Below, one piece after another: positions 1 to 6,007 of a stretch of DNA of 8,663 nucleotides. The notes under the pieces are model-generated. The model ran no database searches, had not been told where the DNA came from, and saw only the letters and a program-made list of their open reading frames with translations. The position numbers were made by a program, and so were the translations under genes. This stretch comes from Campylobacterota bacterium (lineage in GTDB: Bacteria > Campylobacterota > Campylobacteria > Campylobacterales > Sulfurovaceae): positions 1-8,663 of the forward strand of contig QMKT01000078.1 in assembly GCA_003646505.1 (NCBI GenBank), in the 5' to 3' direction. The stretch's first letter is position 1. The number at the start of each line of letters is the position of its first letter.

Positions 1-1
1 A

Positions 2-1153
2 TCTCTTTTTAGATTTTTAGCACTTTATCTATCATCAGTATTTGTTTTACTAGTTATTATCGGTTATCTTTTCTTTGAAAATAACCGTGCCTCGATGAAG
101 TCTGCTATGAAGTTTGAAATGATGTATCAAGGGCGTATGATATCTTCAAATATTGTCATGGAAGCGATGAAAAACCCTGAAGGATTGAAGCCATTTACGT
201 TAAAGACATTTTTAGAAAAACTGGATCATTGTCGTTTTGATGTGGGCTATTATGATAAAGATAAAAAACCTATTTTTACACAAATAGATAATTTTGAAGG
301 ATTTGAGAAAGAATTTTTTGCGAAAGATGAGTGTTGCTACAATGTGGTTGTGGATTCAAGTGACCACTTAGGTGTACATTACATTGTGTTAAAAGAGAAT
401 GAACTTTCACTTGCATTTAAAGAGTTACGCATAAAGATCATCTCTTATCTTTTATTGTCTTTTCTATTGATGGGGGTTGTGGGGTATTTTTTAGGCAGAC
501 TCTTTTTACAACCAGTACGTGAACAGATAGAGTCTTTAGACAGATTTATATCTGACACCACACACGAACTCAATACACCCATCTCTGCAATACTAATGAC
601 TATACAGTCTTTAAAAGGTGTTGAATCTAAAAAGGTCAGACGACTTGAAGCCTCTGCCAAACGTTTAAGTACAATGTATAGTACTTTAACCTATAGACTT
701 GAAGGAAATGAAACAGTATCGGAAAATCTCTGTTTTGCAAGTATTATTGAGATGAGGGTAGAGTATGTTAAGGAACTCATAGACTCTAAGCGTTTAAGCA
801 TAGATCTTGATATTGAACCAGTAAAAATATTTATGCCTAAAGAGTCTGCACACAGACTAGTAGACAATTTACTCTCAAATGCGATCAAGTACTCTGATGT
901 GGGAGACAGTATATCAATGACATTAAAAGACAATGTTTTTAAGATCAAAGATACAGGGATCGGCATAGATAAAAAGGTACAAGAAGATATATTTAAACGT
1001 TATAATCGAGCCAATGAAGAGCGTGGCGGTTTTGGTATTGGATTAAGTATCGTATTGGCTATTTGTAAACAATACAAGATTAAGTTGGGACTTGAATCAA
1101 AAAAAGGGGAAGGGAGTACTTTTATACTTACTTTCCCTAAAATAAAGAATTAG
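2..1153 (+). CDS. Sensor histidine kinase, N-terminus cut by window edge
   Basis: Membrane-bound two-component sensor kinase. The reading frame is open to the window edge: the 31 codons before the ATG at 95 encode a hydrophobic helix (FLALYLSSVFVLLVIIGYLF), so that ATG is internal and the true start lies outside. Counting from the ATG at 95: a periplasmic sensor region runs to about 112 with three cysteines (C46, C80, C81), a second membrane helix spans 113-138, the H-box DTTHELNTP has phospho-acceptor H157, the N-box RLVDNLLSNAIKYS has N262, the G1 box is DTGIGID at 286-292, the F-box region is IFKRYNR at 299-305, and the G2 box is GGFGIGLS at 311-318. All catalytic boxes look intact. I see no clear HAMP domain; the second helix runs almost straight into the H-box helix. 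The partner response regulator is probably upstream, outside the window. The stop codon abuts the stop of the convergent CBS gene. The signal sensed is unknown; the periplasmic cysteines could suggest redox or metal. Confidence 0.95.
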   Translation, partial: SLFRFLALYLSSVFVLLVIIGYLFFENNRASMKSAMKFEMMYQGRMISSNIVMEAMKNPEGLKPFTLKTFLEKLDHCRFDVGYYDKDKKPIFTQIDNFEGFEKEFFAKDECCYNVVVDSSDHLGVHYIVLKENELSLAFKELRIKIISYLLLSFLLMGVVGYFLGRLFLQPVREQIESLDRFISDTTHELNTPISAILMTIQSLKGVESKKVRRLEASAKRLSTMYSTLTYRLEGNETVSENLCFASIIEMRVEYVKELIDSKRLSIDLDIEPVKIFMPKESAHRLVDNLLSNAIKYSDVGDSISMTLKDNVFKIKDTGIGIDKKVQEDIFKRYNRANEERGGFGIGLSIVLAICKQYKIKLGLESKKGEGSTFILTFPKIKN

Positions 1154-1546
1154 TTACTCGACACTGTTCATTAAGATACCTATGATATCTGTCATCGTAA
1201 GAATACCTTGAAGTTCATTGTTGTCGATCACTAAAAGACGTTTAATACTGTGTCGTACCATCATTTTAGCTGCATATTTTACATCAAGTTTTGCAGAGAC
1301 AGAAAAGGCTGGTGTTGATGCGATGTCATAGACATTAAGAAGATCTATATCCCCATCTTCAGCAACAATACTTTGTAAGATATTTTTAAAGGTTACAAGT
1401 CCATAAGCACCATCTTCCGTACCTTTATTGACAACCACAGAACGTACTGTGTGTGTTTTCATTAAACTGAGTGCTTCTCTTACTGTCGACATAGCTGAGA
1501 TAATTATCAACTTTTCATGAGGTGTCATTACATTTTTTACTAACAT
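1154..1546 (-). CDS. Two-CBS-domain protein (130 aa), third gene of DUF1538 operon
   Basis: Soluble cytoplasmic protein made almost entirely of a CBS pair (Bateman module): CBS1 about residues 3-60, CBS2 about 70-127. CBS domains usually bind AMP, ATP, SAM or cyclic dinucleotides and gate enzymes, channels and transporters. CBS2 keeps the ribose/phosphate-binding signature GILTMTDI (T117, D120). In CBS1 the matching stretch is GLVTFKNI, with Asn in place of the usual Asp, so one site may be altered. It lies 11 bp downstream of the P-II-like gene, whose TAA stop runs into this gene's ribosome site (AAAGGAAAAG, then TAA, then ATG). Co-translation with P-II and the DUF1538 transporter is likely. 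I infer a regulatory subunit that senses a nucleotide for the transporter; no effector or enzyme domain is fused to it. Family assignment is firm, role inferred. Confidence 0.93.
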   Translation of the reverse strand: MLVKNVMTPHEKLIIISAMSTVREALSLMKTHTVRSVVVNKGTEDGAYGLVTFKNILQSIVAEDGDIDLLNVYDIASTPAFSVSAKLDVKYAAKMMVRHSIKRLLVIDNNELQGILTMTDIIGILMNSVE

Positions 1547-1557
1547 TTACTTTTCCT

Positions 1558-1908
1558 TTATATCATTGTTTTGATGTCATGTTCAAATTTGTGTAACTCT
1601 TTTGTATCAAGACCTGCTACGTGACTTAATGGCAGTGTAAAAGCCAAACCGGGTGTTTGTGGATTATCAAGATCAAATTTTTTACGAAGTATACGCATCA
1701 CTTGCAGTGAGAGTTTTCTTGGCATTACAAAGAGTAAAACAGAGACATTTTCTTCAAGTGTGAGACCAAAGAAAACCTTTTTCTCTTCAAGTCCGATACT
1801 CTTTCCCTGTAAGATGGTCACCGATCCTGCACCTGCCTCTTTGGCAGCTTCTATAGCAGCTTCTTCATCTTTATCTTGAATGATTGTGATAAGTGCTGTA
1901 AACTTCAT
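1558..1908 (-). CDS. P-II-like signalling protein (116 aa)
   Basis: Small protein of the GlnB/GlnK-like fold. P-II proteins are trimers that bind ATP/ADP and small effectors and control transporters by inserting the T-loop. The N-terminal strand-helix-strand ([20 protein letters not shown], then a helix ending [12 protein letters not shown]) and the second half ([22 protein letters not shown]) fit the P-II double ferredoxin-like fold. A B-loop-like segment follows (NPQTPGLAF, 82-90). The T-loop region (about 36-54, [15 protein letters not shown]) seems shorter than in GlnB and has no tyrosine, so it cannot be uridylylated as GlnB Tyr51 is. Its ATG overlaps the DUF1538 stop as ATGA, with a strong AAGGAG site at 1916-1921 inside the end of that gene, which indicates translational coupling. 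By analogy with GlnK-AmtB and SbtB-SbtA it probably regulates the adjacent transporter; this is inference. Confidence 0.88.
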   Translation of the reverse strand: MKFTALITIIQDKDEEAAIEAAKEAGAGSVTILQGKSIGLEEKKVFFGLTLEENVSVLLFVMPRKLSLQVMRILRKKFDLDNPQTPGLAFTLPLSHVAGLDTKELHKFEHDIKTMI

Positions 1909-3440
1909 GATAGTTCTCCTTTTTGTGTAGTTTCTTCTACAGTGTTCTTCTTTTTATAATATTCTGCATGTATCCCGTATCCCATGACAGTAAGCATAGG
2001 GAAGAGTGATGCAAAGGCAATAAGTCCAAACCCGTCAATAAGAGGGTTTCTCCCTTCTATATTCTCTGCCAGACCCAAGCCTAAAGCTGCTACAAGCGGT
2101 ACGGTAACAGTAGAGGTGGTTACCCCTCCGCTATCATAAGCTATCGGTATGATATATTTAGGTGCAAAATAGGTAAAAATAATGACTAAAATATACCCTG
2201 CAACAATATAGTAGTGTATAGGATCTCCCGCAACTATACGGTAAGAACCAAGAGCTATACCTATGGCAACACCAAATGCAACAACCATTCTAAGTATATT
2301 TTGCCGTATCTTTCCTTGACTTATCTCTTCTGCTTTAATAGCAATGGCCAAAAGTGCCGGTTCTGCCATAGTTGTTGAAAAACCTATGAGAAAAGCAAAA
2401 AGATAAATAAGTAAGTTATTGCCCATGTCTGTAAGTTGAAAAGCGATGGTCTCGCCAATAGGAAAAAGTCCCATTTCAAGACCTACTATAAATGCATAAA
2501 GTCCAAGTATCACCAATATGATCCCTACCAGGATCTTATGTAAATGTGCTACAGATTTACGGATGACCAAATATTGAAAAAAGAAGATCACTGCGAGTAT
2601 GGGTATCACATCCATGATCGTATTGACCAGTTCCCAGAAGATGTTCATCCAGTCAAAGTGATATACTGCTGCTTTTCCCTTCTCTACAACTTTGGTCGCA
2701 ATCTCTACAGTTTTTGTAGCTGTTGTTGATGTGGAGTAGACCAAAATACCGTATGCCTGTACAAATATCATAGGCATAAGTGAGGCAAATGCTATGAGAC
2801 CAAAGCCATCAATGGCAGGGTTACGACCTTTGATACTTGACGCAAGCCCTATACCCAAAGCAGCAACCAGAGGTACTGTTACTGTTGAGGTGGTGACACC
2901 ACCAGAGTCATAGGCCAAGCCTATGATCTCTTTTGGTGCAAAGAAGGTGATCACTACTACGAGGATATATCCGCTGATGATGTAGTACTGTATAGGGTGA
3001 CCAACAAGGATACGATAAGTACCAAGGGCTATTGCAAAACCAACTGAAAAAGCAACGGTCATACGTAGAAAAAAAGCATCTACCCGGCCATCACTTATTA
3101 AGGCGGCTTTGTCAGCTATTGCTATAAGTGCCGGCTCAGCGACAGTTGTAGAAAAACCAATGGTAAATGCAAAAGCCAGTAACCAGAAGAGCGAACCTTT
3201 TCTGGCAAAGTCAACAGCCAGTCCTTCCCCTATGGGAAAGATACCAAGTTCTAGTCCACGAATGAAAAGTGCAAGTCCGATGGCCACGATGGTTAAACCT
3301 ATGACGATGGAGCTTACATTTTCAGGTATAGCTTGGATGATAACACCTTGAAACAACGCTACAACAATGATAATGGGAAGCAGGTCTTTAAAAGAGTTTT
3401 TTAAATCTCCTGCGAATATCTTTAAACTTTCTTTTATCAT
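1905..3440 (-). CDS. DUF1538 (UmpAB-type) membrane transporter, two tandem repeats
   Basis: Polytopic inner-membrane protein of 511 aa made of two DUF1538 units, about 14-235 and 268-492, joined by a polar linker (236-267). Signature blocks repeat at a constant 258-residue offset: [11 protein letters not shown] (62) and [11 protein letters not shown] (320); [19 protein letters not shown] (94) and [19 protein letters not shown] (352); [20 protein letters not shown] (177 and 435, identical); [20 protein letters not shown] (205) and its counterpart (463). Conserved acidic residues inside otherwise hydrophobic motifs (E64, E72, E102, D178; E322, E330, E360, D436) could bind cations or protons. 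From memory, the two-gene DUF1538 pair UmpAB of Halomonas was reported as a Na+(Li+,K+)/H+ antiporter; here both units are in one chain. The substrate in this organism is not shown by the sequence. The ATG at 3440 has no Shine-Dalgarno site, and an in-frame TAG 37-39 nt upstream, with no other usable start between, leaves it as the only good choice. P-II and CBS genes follow in the same operon. Confidence 0.92.
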   Translation of the reverse strand: MIKESLKIFAGDLKNSFKDLLPIIIVVALFQGVIIQAIPENVSSIVIGLTIVAIGLALFIRGLELGIFPIGEGLAVDFARKGSLFWLLAFAFTIGFSTTVAEPALIAIADKAALISDGRVDAFFLRMTVAFSVGFAIALGTYRILVGHPIQYYIISGYILVVVITFFAPKEIIGLAYDSGGVTTSTVTVPLVAALGIGLASSIKGRNPAIDGFGLIAFASLMPMIFVQAYGILVYSTSTTATKTVEIATKVVEKGKAAVYHFDWMNIFWELVNTIMDVIPILAVIFFFQYLVIRKSVAHLHKILVGIILVILGLYAFIVGLEMGLFPIGETIAFQLTDMGNNLLIYLFAFLIGFSTTMAEPALLAIAIKAEEISQGKIRQNILRMVVAFGVAIGIALGSYRIVAGDPIHYYIVAGYILVIIFTYFAPKYIIPIAYDSGGVTTSTVTVPLVAALGLGLAENIEGRNPLIDGFGLIAFASLFPMLTVMGYGIHAEYYKKKNTVEETTQKGELS

Positions 3441-3447
3441 GAGTAAA

Positions 3448-3453
3448 ATTATA
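3448..3453 (-). promoter_or_regulatory. -10 element (TATAAT) of DUF1538 operon, nearly leaderless
   Basis: A perfect TATAAT preceded by GA (the gnTATAAT form usual for Campylobacter sigma-70 promoters) lies in the 36-bp gap after the Crp/Fnr gene. Only TTTACTC separates it from the ATG at 3440, so +1 would fall at or one base before the start codon. That fits the missing Shine-Dalgarno site. Read-through from the Crp/Fnr gene may also transcribe the operon. Confidence 0.5.
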
Positions 3454-3476
3454 TCTATGATAAGGTTATTCTATGC

Positions 3477-4088
3477 CTATAGAAGTTCAATTTTTCCTCT
3501 ATGTAAGCTTACTGTACCTTTTTGTTCCAGTGCTTTGAGTAAACGACTGACAACAACGCGAGAACTCCCTAATTTGATCGCTAACGCTTCATGTGTTATC
3601 TCTATCATCTTTTGTGGTTGCTTATGGAGCCATTCAACAATACGTGTATCTAAACGTTTAAATTTAATGTCATTAATGAGGTTTGTGAGTTCTTCAAAAC
3701 GAAGTTGATAGAGTGAAAAAAGATAGCTTTGGTAGACATCTGACATTCTGCTCAACATTTTGACACTCTCTACATCTATGAGGTAACCCTCAATATTTGT
3801 AAGTGTTTCAGCAGAAGCTACTGCATCTGTTTGTGAAAGTAATGAGGCTGTATTAACGATACACTGTTCTCCCGCTTTGAGTGTATAGAGTGTGATGTCT
3901 TCTATGCTGTCAGCCTGTGTATAGAGGCGTACTTCACCTTTAGTCAGCCATAAAATGTTGTCACAAATATCACCTTGGTAAAAGAGCAGGGTACCTTTTG
4001 GTATTTTGATAGGTTTGATGTGTGTGTCGAGAAATTGTAGGGCTTCTGGTTCTAGTTGTTTTAGAAAAGGGTAAGTGCTAAACTGCAT
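3477..4088 (-). CDS. Crp/Fnr-family transcription regulator (NssR-like candidate)
   Basis: DNA-binding regulator of 203 aa with the Crp/Fnr layout: an N-terminal cyclic-nucleotide-type beta-roll (about 15-110), a long dimerisation helix (about 112-140) and a C-terminal winged helix-turn-helix (about 145-200). The recognition helix reads SSRVVVSRLLKALE (175-188), with R177, S181 and R182 at positions that contact DNA in this family. It has only two cysteines (C42, C76), so it cannot carry an FNR-type 4Fe-4S cluster. In both respects (no cluster, nearby TAAC-N4-GTTA dyads) it resembles C. jejuni NssR, the nitrosative-stress regulator; orthology is not proven. A GGAG site precedes the ATG. It lies 45 bp downstream of a DUF2892 gene whose promoter carries such a dyad, so positive autoregulation by read-through is plausible. 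It is the obvious candidate regulator for the three operators in this window. Confidence 0.92.
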   Translation of the reverse strand: MQFSTYPFLKQLEPEALQFLDTHIKPIKIPKGTLLFYQGDICDNILWLTKGEVRLYTQADSIEDITLYTLKAGEQCIVNTASLLSQTDAVASAETLTNIEGYLIDVESVKMLSRMSDVYQSYLFSLYQLRFEELTNLINDIKFKRLDTRIVEWLHKQPQKMIEITHEALAIKLGSSRVVVSRLLKALEQKGTVSLHRGKIELL

Positions 4089-4100
4089 AGGTACTCCGTA

Positions 4101-4120
4101 CTATAGATTTATAACTATAG
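4101..4120. repeat. CTATAG-N8-CTATAG dyad upstream of Crp/Fnr gene
   Basis: Two copies of the self-complementary hexamer CTATAG flank ATTTATAA, giving an overall inverted repeat 13 bp upstream of the Crp/Fnr start codon. On the minus strand it contains a TATAAA that could act as a -10 for that gene. It may be an operator for autoregulation or only AT-rich promoter sequence. It does not match the TAAC-N4-GTTA sites elsewhere in the window. Confidence 0.3.
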
Positions 4121-4133
4121 CACGAAAAAACTT

Positions 4134-4331
4134 TTAGTCGTTCTTAGTTTTACATCCTGTGTTAATACCAAGTAAAGCATATGGTGGACACCATCCTATA
4201 ATAGCTGTAAATAAAACTATACCACCAACTACATCAGCAATGATGTTTCCATTCATTACACCCCAAGCAATTACTGCTGCGCCTACTATACCTCTAATTA
4301 CTCTGTCGATCTTTCCTACGTTACATGTCAT
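4134..4331 (-). CDS. DUF2892 (YgaP-like TM) small membrane protein, copy 1
   Basis: 65-aa inner-membrane protein of the DUF2892/YgaP transmembrane family. Two hydrophobic helices (about 11-27 and 31-47) are followed by the family motif GWCPPYALLGINTGCK. Three cysteines (C3, C48, C60) match those of the paralogue at 5798-5986. In E. coli YgaP this domain anchors a rhodanese; here it stands alone, so a sulfur or redox role is only suggested by the family. A strong AAAAGGAAA ribosome site precedes the ATG. The promoter has a -10 CATAAT and a Crp/Fnr dyad centred at -41.5. The Crp/Fnr gene follows after 45 bp on the same strand. Promoter, gene and the 20-odd bp after the stop are all similar to those of copy 2, so the whole unit was duplicated. 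Confidence 0.9.
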   Translation of the reverse strand: MTCNVGKIDRVIRGIVGAAVIAWGVMNGNIIADVVGGIVLFTAIIGWCPPYALLGINTGCKTKND

Positions 4332-4353
4332 AATGTTTCCTTTTTTTTTAATG

Positions 4354-4403
4354 TAGATGTATTATGACAGTTTAAAAATGATTTGTTTGTAACATGAGTT
4401 ACA
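4354..4403 (-). promoter_or_regulatory. Class II Crp/Fnr-type promoter of DUF2892 copy 1
   Basis: The perfect dyad TGTAAC-ATGA-GTTACA occupies 4388-4403, six bp past the end of the cytochrome gene. A -10 CATAAT lies at 4361-4366, predicting +1 at 4354. The dyad centre (4395.5) is then at -41.5, where Crp/Fnr proteins activate by replacing the -35. The leader is 23 nt. The TAAC-N4-GTTA core matches the C. jejuni NssR consensus. Confidence 0.72.
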
Positions 4404-4409
4404 TAAAGA

Positions 4410-5540
4410 TCAAAATTTAAATTTTTGTGTTTTTAAGATCCTGAATCTACTAACCTCTTCATTTTTCTCAAGTCCAAGTGCTTTGGCACCTTTTTTTGTT
4501 AAAAGTTGTACACCAAGTGTCAATGTAAGTATGTCCCCTTTTTGCAAAGTTTCAGTGAAGTCAATTTTTTTATGTGCATAGATTAAAGTATCTTTCAGTG
4601 TAGCTGTTGCATTCCAAGGCATGGTTTCTTTACCATCTTTTGCCAAAATACGTGTAAAGACAAAAGGTTTAAGTGTAATAGTCTTACCTTTGCGTTCTAT
4701 GCTTACTTTGAGTTTCCCTTCACGCAGTGCTTGTCCAAAGAGTGCATGGTTTGATTTGTTTATAACATCAATGTGGAAACCTGAGTTGTCTTGAGTTACA
4801 TTGAAATCTATATATTTCCCCATCTCTTTATTCATATGGTAAATACCGGCAATACCATGAAAAGCATGTGTTTTTGTCTTATTAATGGTTACTTTTGAGC
4901 CAAGTACTTGAGGCATATGGCAGGTAACACAAGTATTTTTGTCATCTTTATCTATAAGTGCATCAAGCATAACAATATCAAAATCATGTTCATTGTTAGT
5001 GTGTGAGTGACATCCCATACAGACATTCCCATTGTAGTAATTTTCATTGCTATAGTCTATTTTATGGTAGGGTGAGTTCTTTGATTTTTTCACCAATCCG
5101 AACCAGGAGGATTCTATTTCAAACTTAGCGGTATTTAAATTTTTTTTAGATGTCTCAGCACTAAAGAACTCTTTGTTTTTGTCTGTTATTATATTGGTAT
5201 TTGACATTTTTCCGGAATCTACATTTTTAATGGTATGACAATAAACACAAGATATAGGTTCATCTTTTTGAATGTCATTGTCTTCTAAAATACCTGTTTG
5301 CATCAGTTTCTTGTCAGAAGGCGAGTGACACTTGGCACAGGTGTAGCTTTTATCATCTTTAGGATGTTTTTCCCAGTAGGCTTTGTGTATAGAGTTGTTG
5401 ACCACAGAAGCTTTTCTATGTGAAGATTTATAATACTCGTTGTAGATAATAGGATGACACTGTTGACATATTTTACTCTCATTCGCAATGGCAAAAAGAG
5501 AGAGTGAAAGTATAGTAAATAAAATAAATATTTGTTTCAT
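4410..5540 (-). CDS. Periplasmic pentahaem cytochrome c (c554-like)
   Basis: 376-aa exported multihaem cytochrome. Residues 1-20 form a Sec signal peptide. Five CXXCH haem-attachment motifs follow: CQQCH (25), CAKCH (68), CVYCH (98), CMGCH (174) and CVTCH (204, followed by MP). The spacing and the first block (CQQCH-x-IIYNEYYKSSH) resemble the cytochrome c554-like family. Haem-free residues 215-376 look beta-rich and contain VINKSNHALFGQALREG, a variant of the N-x-GH-x-LPTG-like block found C-terminal to haems in many such proteins. It probably shuttles electrons or reduces a small periplasmic substrate; nitric oxide, hydroxylamine or peroxide are candidates, and the NssR-like operator makes a reactive-nitrogen role attractive but unproven. 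The ribosome site is AAAGGGA. No membrane quinol oxidase is next to it, so its electron donor is unknown. It is monocistronic by context, with its own class II promoter. Confidence 0.9.
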   Translation of the reverse strand: MKQIFILFTILSLSLFAIANESKICQQCHPIIYNEYYKSSHRKASVVNNSIHKAYWEKHPKDDKSYTCAKCHSPSDKKLMQTGILEDNDIQKDEPISCVYCHTIKNVDSGKMSNTNIITDKNKEFFSAETSKKNLNTAKFEIESSWFGLVKKSKNSPYHKIDYSNENYYNGNVCMGCHSHTNNEHDFDIVMLDALIDKDDKNTCVTCHMPQVLGSKVTINKTKTHAFHGIAGIYHMNKEMGKYIDFNVTQDNSGFHIDVINKSNHALFGQALREGKLKVSIERKGKTITLKPFVFTRILAKDGKETMPWNATATLKDTLIYAHKKIDFTETLQKGDILTLTLGVQLLTKKGAKALGLEKNEEVSRFRILKTQKFKF

Positions 5541-5561
5541 TTGTTTCCCTTTGAAACTTGA

Positions 5562-5617
5562 TAGATATATTATAGATTAAATATGTTTATAGATATGTAA
5601 CAATGGTTGCATATCTA
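5562..5617 (-). promoter_or_regulatory. Class II Crp/Fnr-type promoter of pentahaem cytochrome
   Basis: A 28-bp dyad at 5590-5617 has 12-bp arms (TAGATATGTAAC and GTTGCATATCTA) around AATG with a single mismatch. A perfect -10 TATAAT lies at 5569-5574 on the minus strand, predicting +1 at 5562 and a 22-nt leader. The dyad centre (5603.5) is at -41.5, the same geometry as at both DUF2892 promoters, although the intervening sequence is unrelated. Confidence 0.75.
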
Positions 5618-5793
5618 CTCTATTGCTTCTGAGATGGCATTATGATTGTTATAGGTTACTTTTTAGGAAGATAAATTTTTTCTCTGTAGATCAAGCTGTT
5701 ATCAAAGCAGATTATGCAATGAAAACAGTTGATGGTAAAGATGATAATATCATCTTTGTAGGTATGGGTCATAGACTATATAGCACGAAATAA
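5593..5793 (+). pseudogene. Possible decayed coding remnant, GGDEF C-terminus-like
   Basis: A frame open from 5593 to the TAA at 5791 lacks a convincing start or ribosome site. Its second half reads like real protein (DQAVIKADYAMKTVDGKDDN, then IIFVG). The order ADYAM...GKDDNIIFV resembles the C-terminal end of GGDEF (diguanylate cyclase) domains, where KADxAMYxxKxxGKNxIxF is usual, with about two residues missing. The last residues (YSTK) derive from the 3' flank of the duplicated DUF2892 unit, so the remnant would be truncated at that junction. Short and possibly fortuitous. The rest of the gap 5541-5797 holds only the cytochrome promoter. Confidence 0.25.
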
Positions 5794-5797
5794 CTTT

Positions 5798-5986
5798 TTA
5801 GTCGTTTTTGCAACCAGTATTTATACCAAATAGTGCATAAGGTGGACACCAGCCAATAATAGCTGTTCCAAGAGGAACAATACCAATAGCACCAAGCCAG
5901 TTTTGCTCTACAACACCCCAAGCAAGAACTGCTACTCCTACAATACCTCTAATAACTCTTTCGTATTTGCCTATATTACATAACAT
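5798..5986 (-). CDS. DUF2892 (YgaP-like TM) small membrane protein, copy 2
   Basis: 62-aa paralogue of the DUF2892 protein at 4134-4331. The N-terminus (MLCNIGKYERVIRGIVG) and the C-terminal motif (GWCPPYALFGINTGCK) are nearly the same, with the same three cysteines (C3, C47, C59). The stretch between the two helices and the first half of helix 2 (about 26-40) differ most, with one residue fewer. Two membrane helices are expected. The ribosome site is AAAGGAA. It lies downstream of msrAB with an 84-bp gap that contains its own promoter and the best dyad in the window, so it is probably transcribed alone. Unlike copy 1 it is not followed by a regulator gene. Function unknown; the conserved cysteines suggest thiol or metal chemistry. 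Confidence 0.9.
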   Translation of the reverse strand: MLCNIGKYERVIRGIVGVAVLAWGVVEQNWLGAIGIVPLGTAIIGWCPPYALFGINTGCKND

Positions 5987-6007
5987 AATTGATTCCTTTT
6001 TTTAATG

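Larger units (their letters stand above)
4114..4405. repeat. Duplicated DUF2892 unit, copy A
   Basis: This block (3' flank, gene, leader, promoter and operator) is similar at DNA level to 5775-6061. The match outside the coding region is clear: ACTATAGCACGAA after the gene in copy A against ACTATATAGCACGAA in copy B, and TTTAATGTAGATGTATTATG in the leader/-10 of copy A against TTTAATGTAGAAGTATTATG in copy B. Confidence 0.75.

Noticed and set aside
95..97. ATG at 95 as the start of the histidine kinase
   Set aside because: The same frame is open to the window edge and encodes the first membrane helix; starting at 95 would remove the helix and leave the sensor region without its N-terminal anchor.
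3109..3351. 80-aa + strand frame opposite the DUF1538 gene
   Set aside because: It lies wholly inside a strongly conserved duplicated membrane gene, has no ribosome site and reads as low-complexity Ser/Pro/Lys sequence typical of an antisense shadow.
3477..4088. Crp/Fnr protein as a true oxygen-sensing FNR
   Set aside because: Only two cysteines (C42, C76) are present, without the N-terminal cysteine cluster that holds the 4Fe-4S centre.
4121..4150. Intrinsic terminator after DUF2892 copy 1
   Set aside because: The only complementarity (ACGA with TCGT around an AT-rich loop) is short and interrupted, with no GC-rich stem followed by a U tract.
5303..5494. 63-aa minus-strand frame inside the cytochrome gene
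   Set aside because: It overlaps the region encoding haem motifs in the correct frame and shows no protein-like features of its own.
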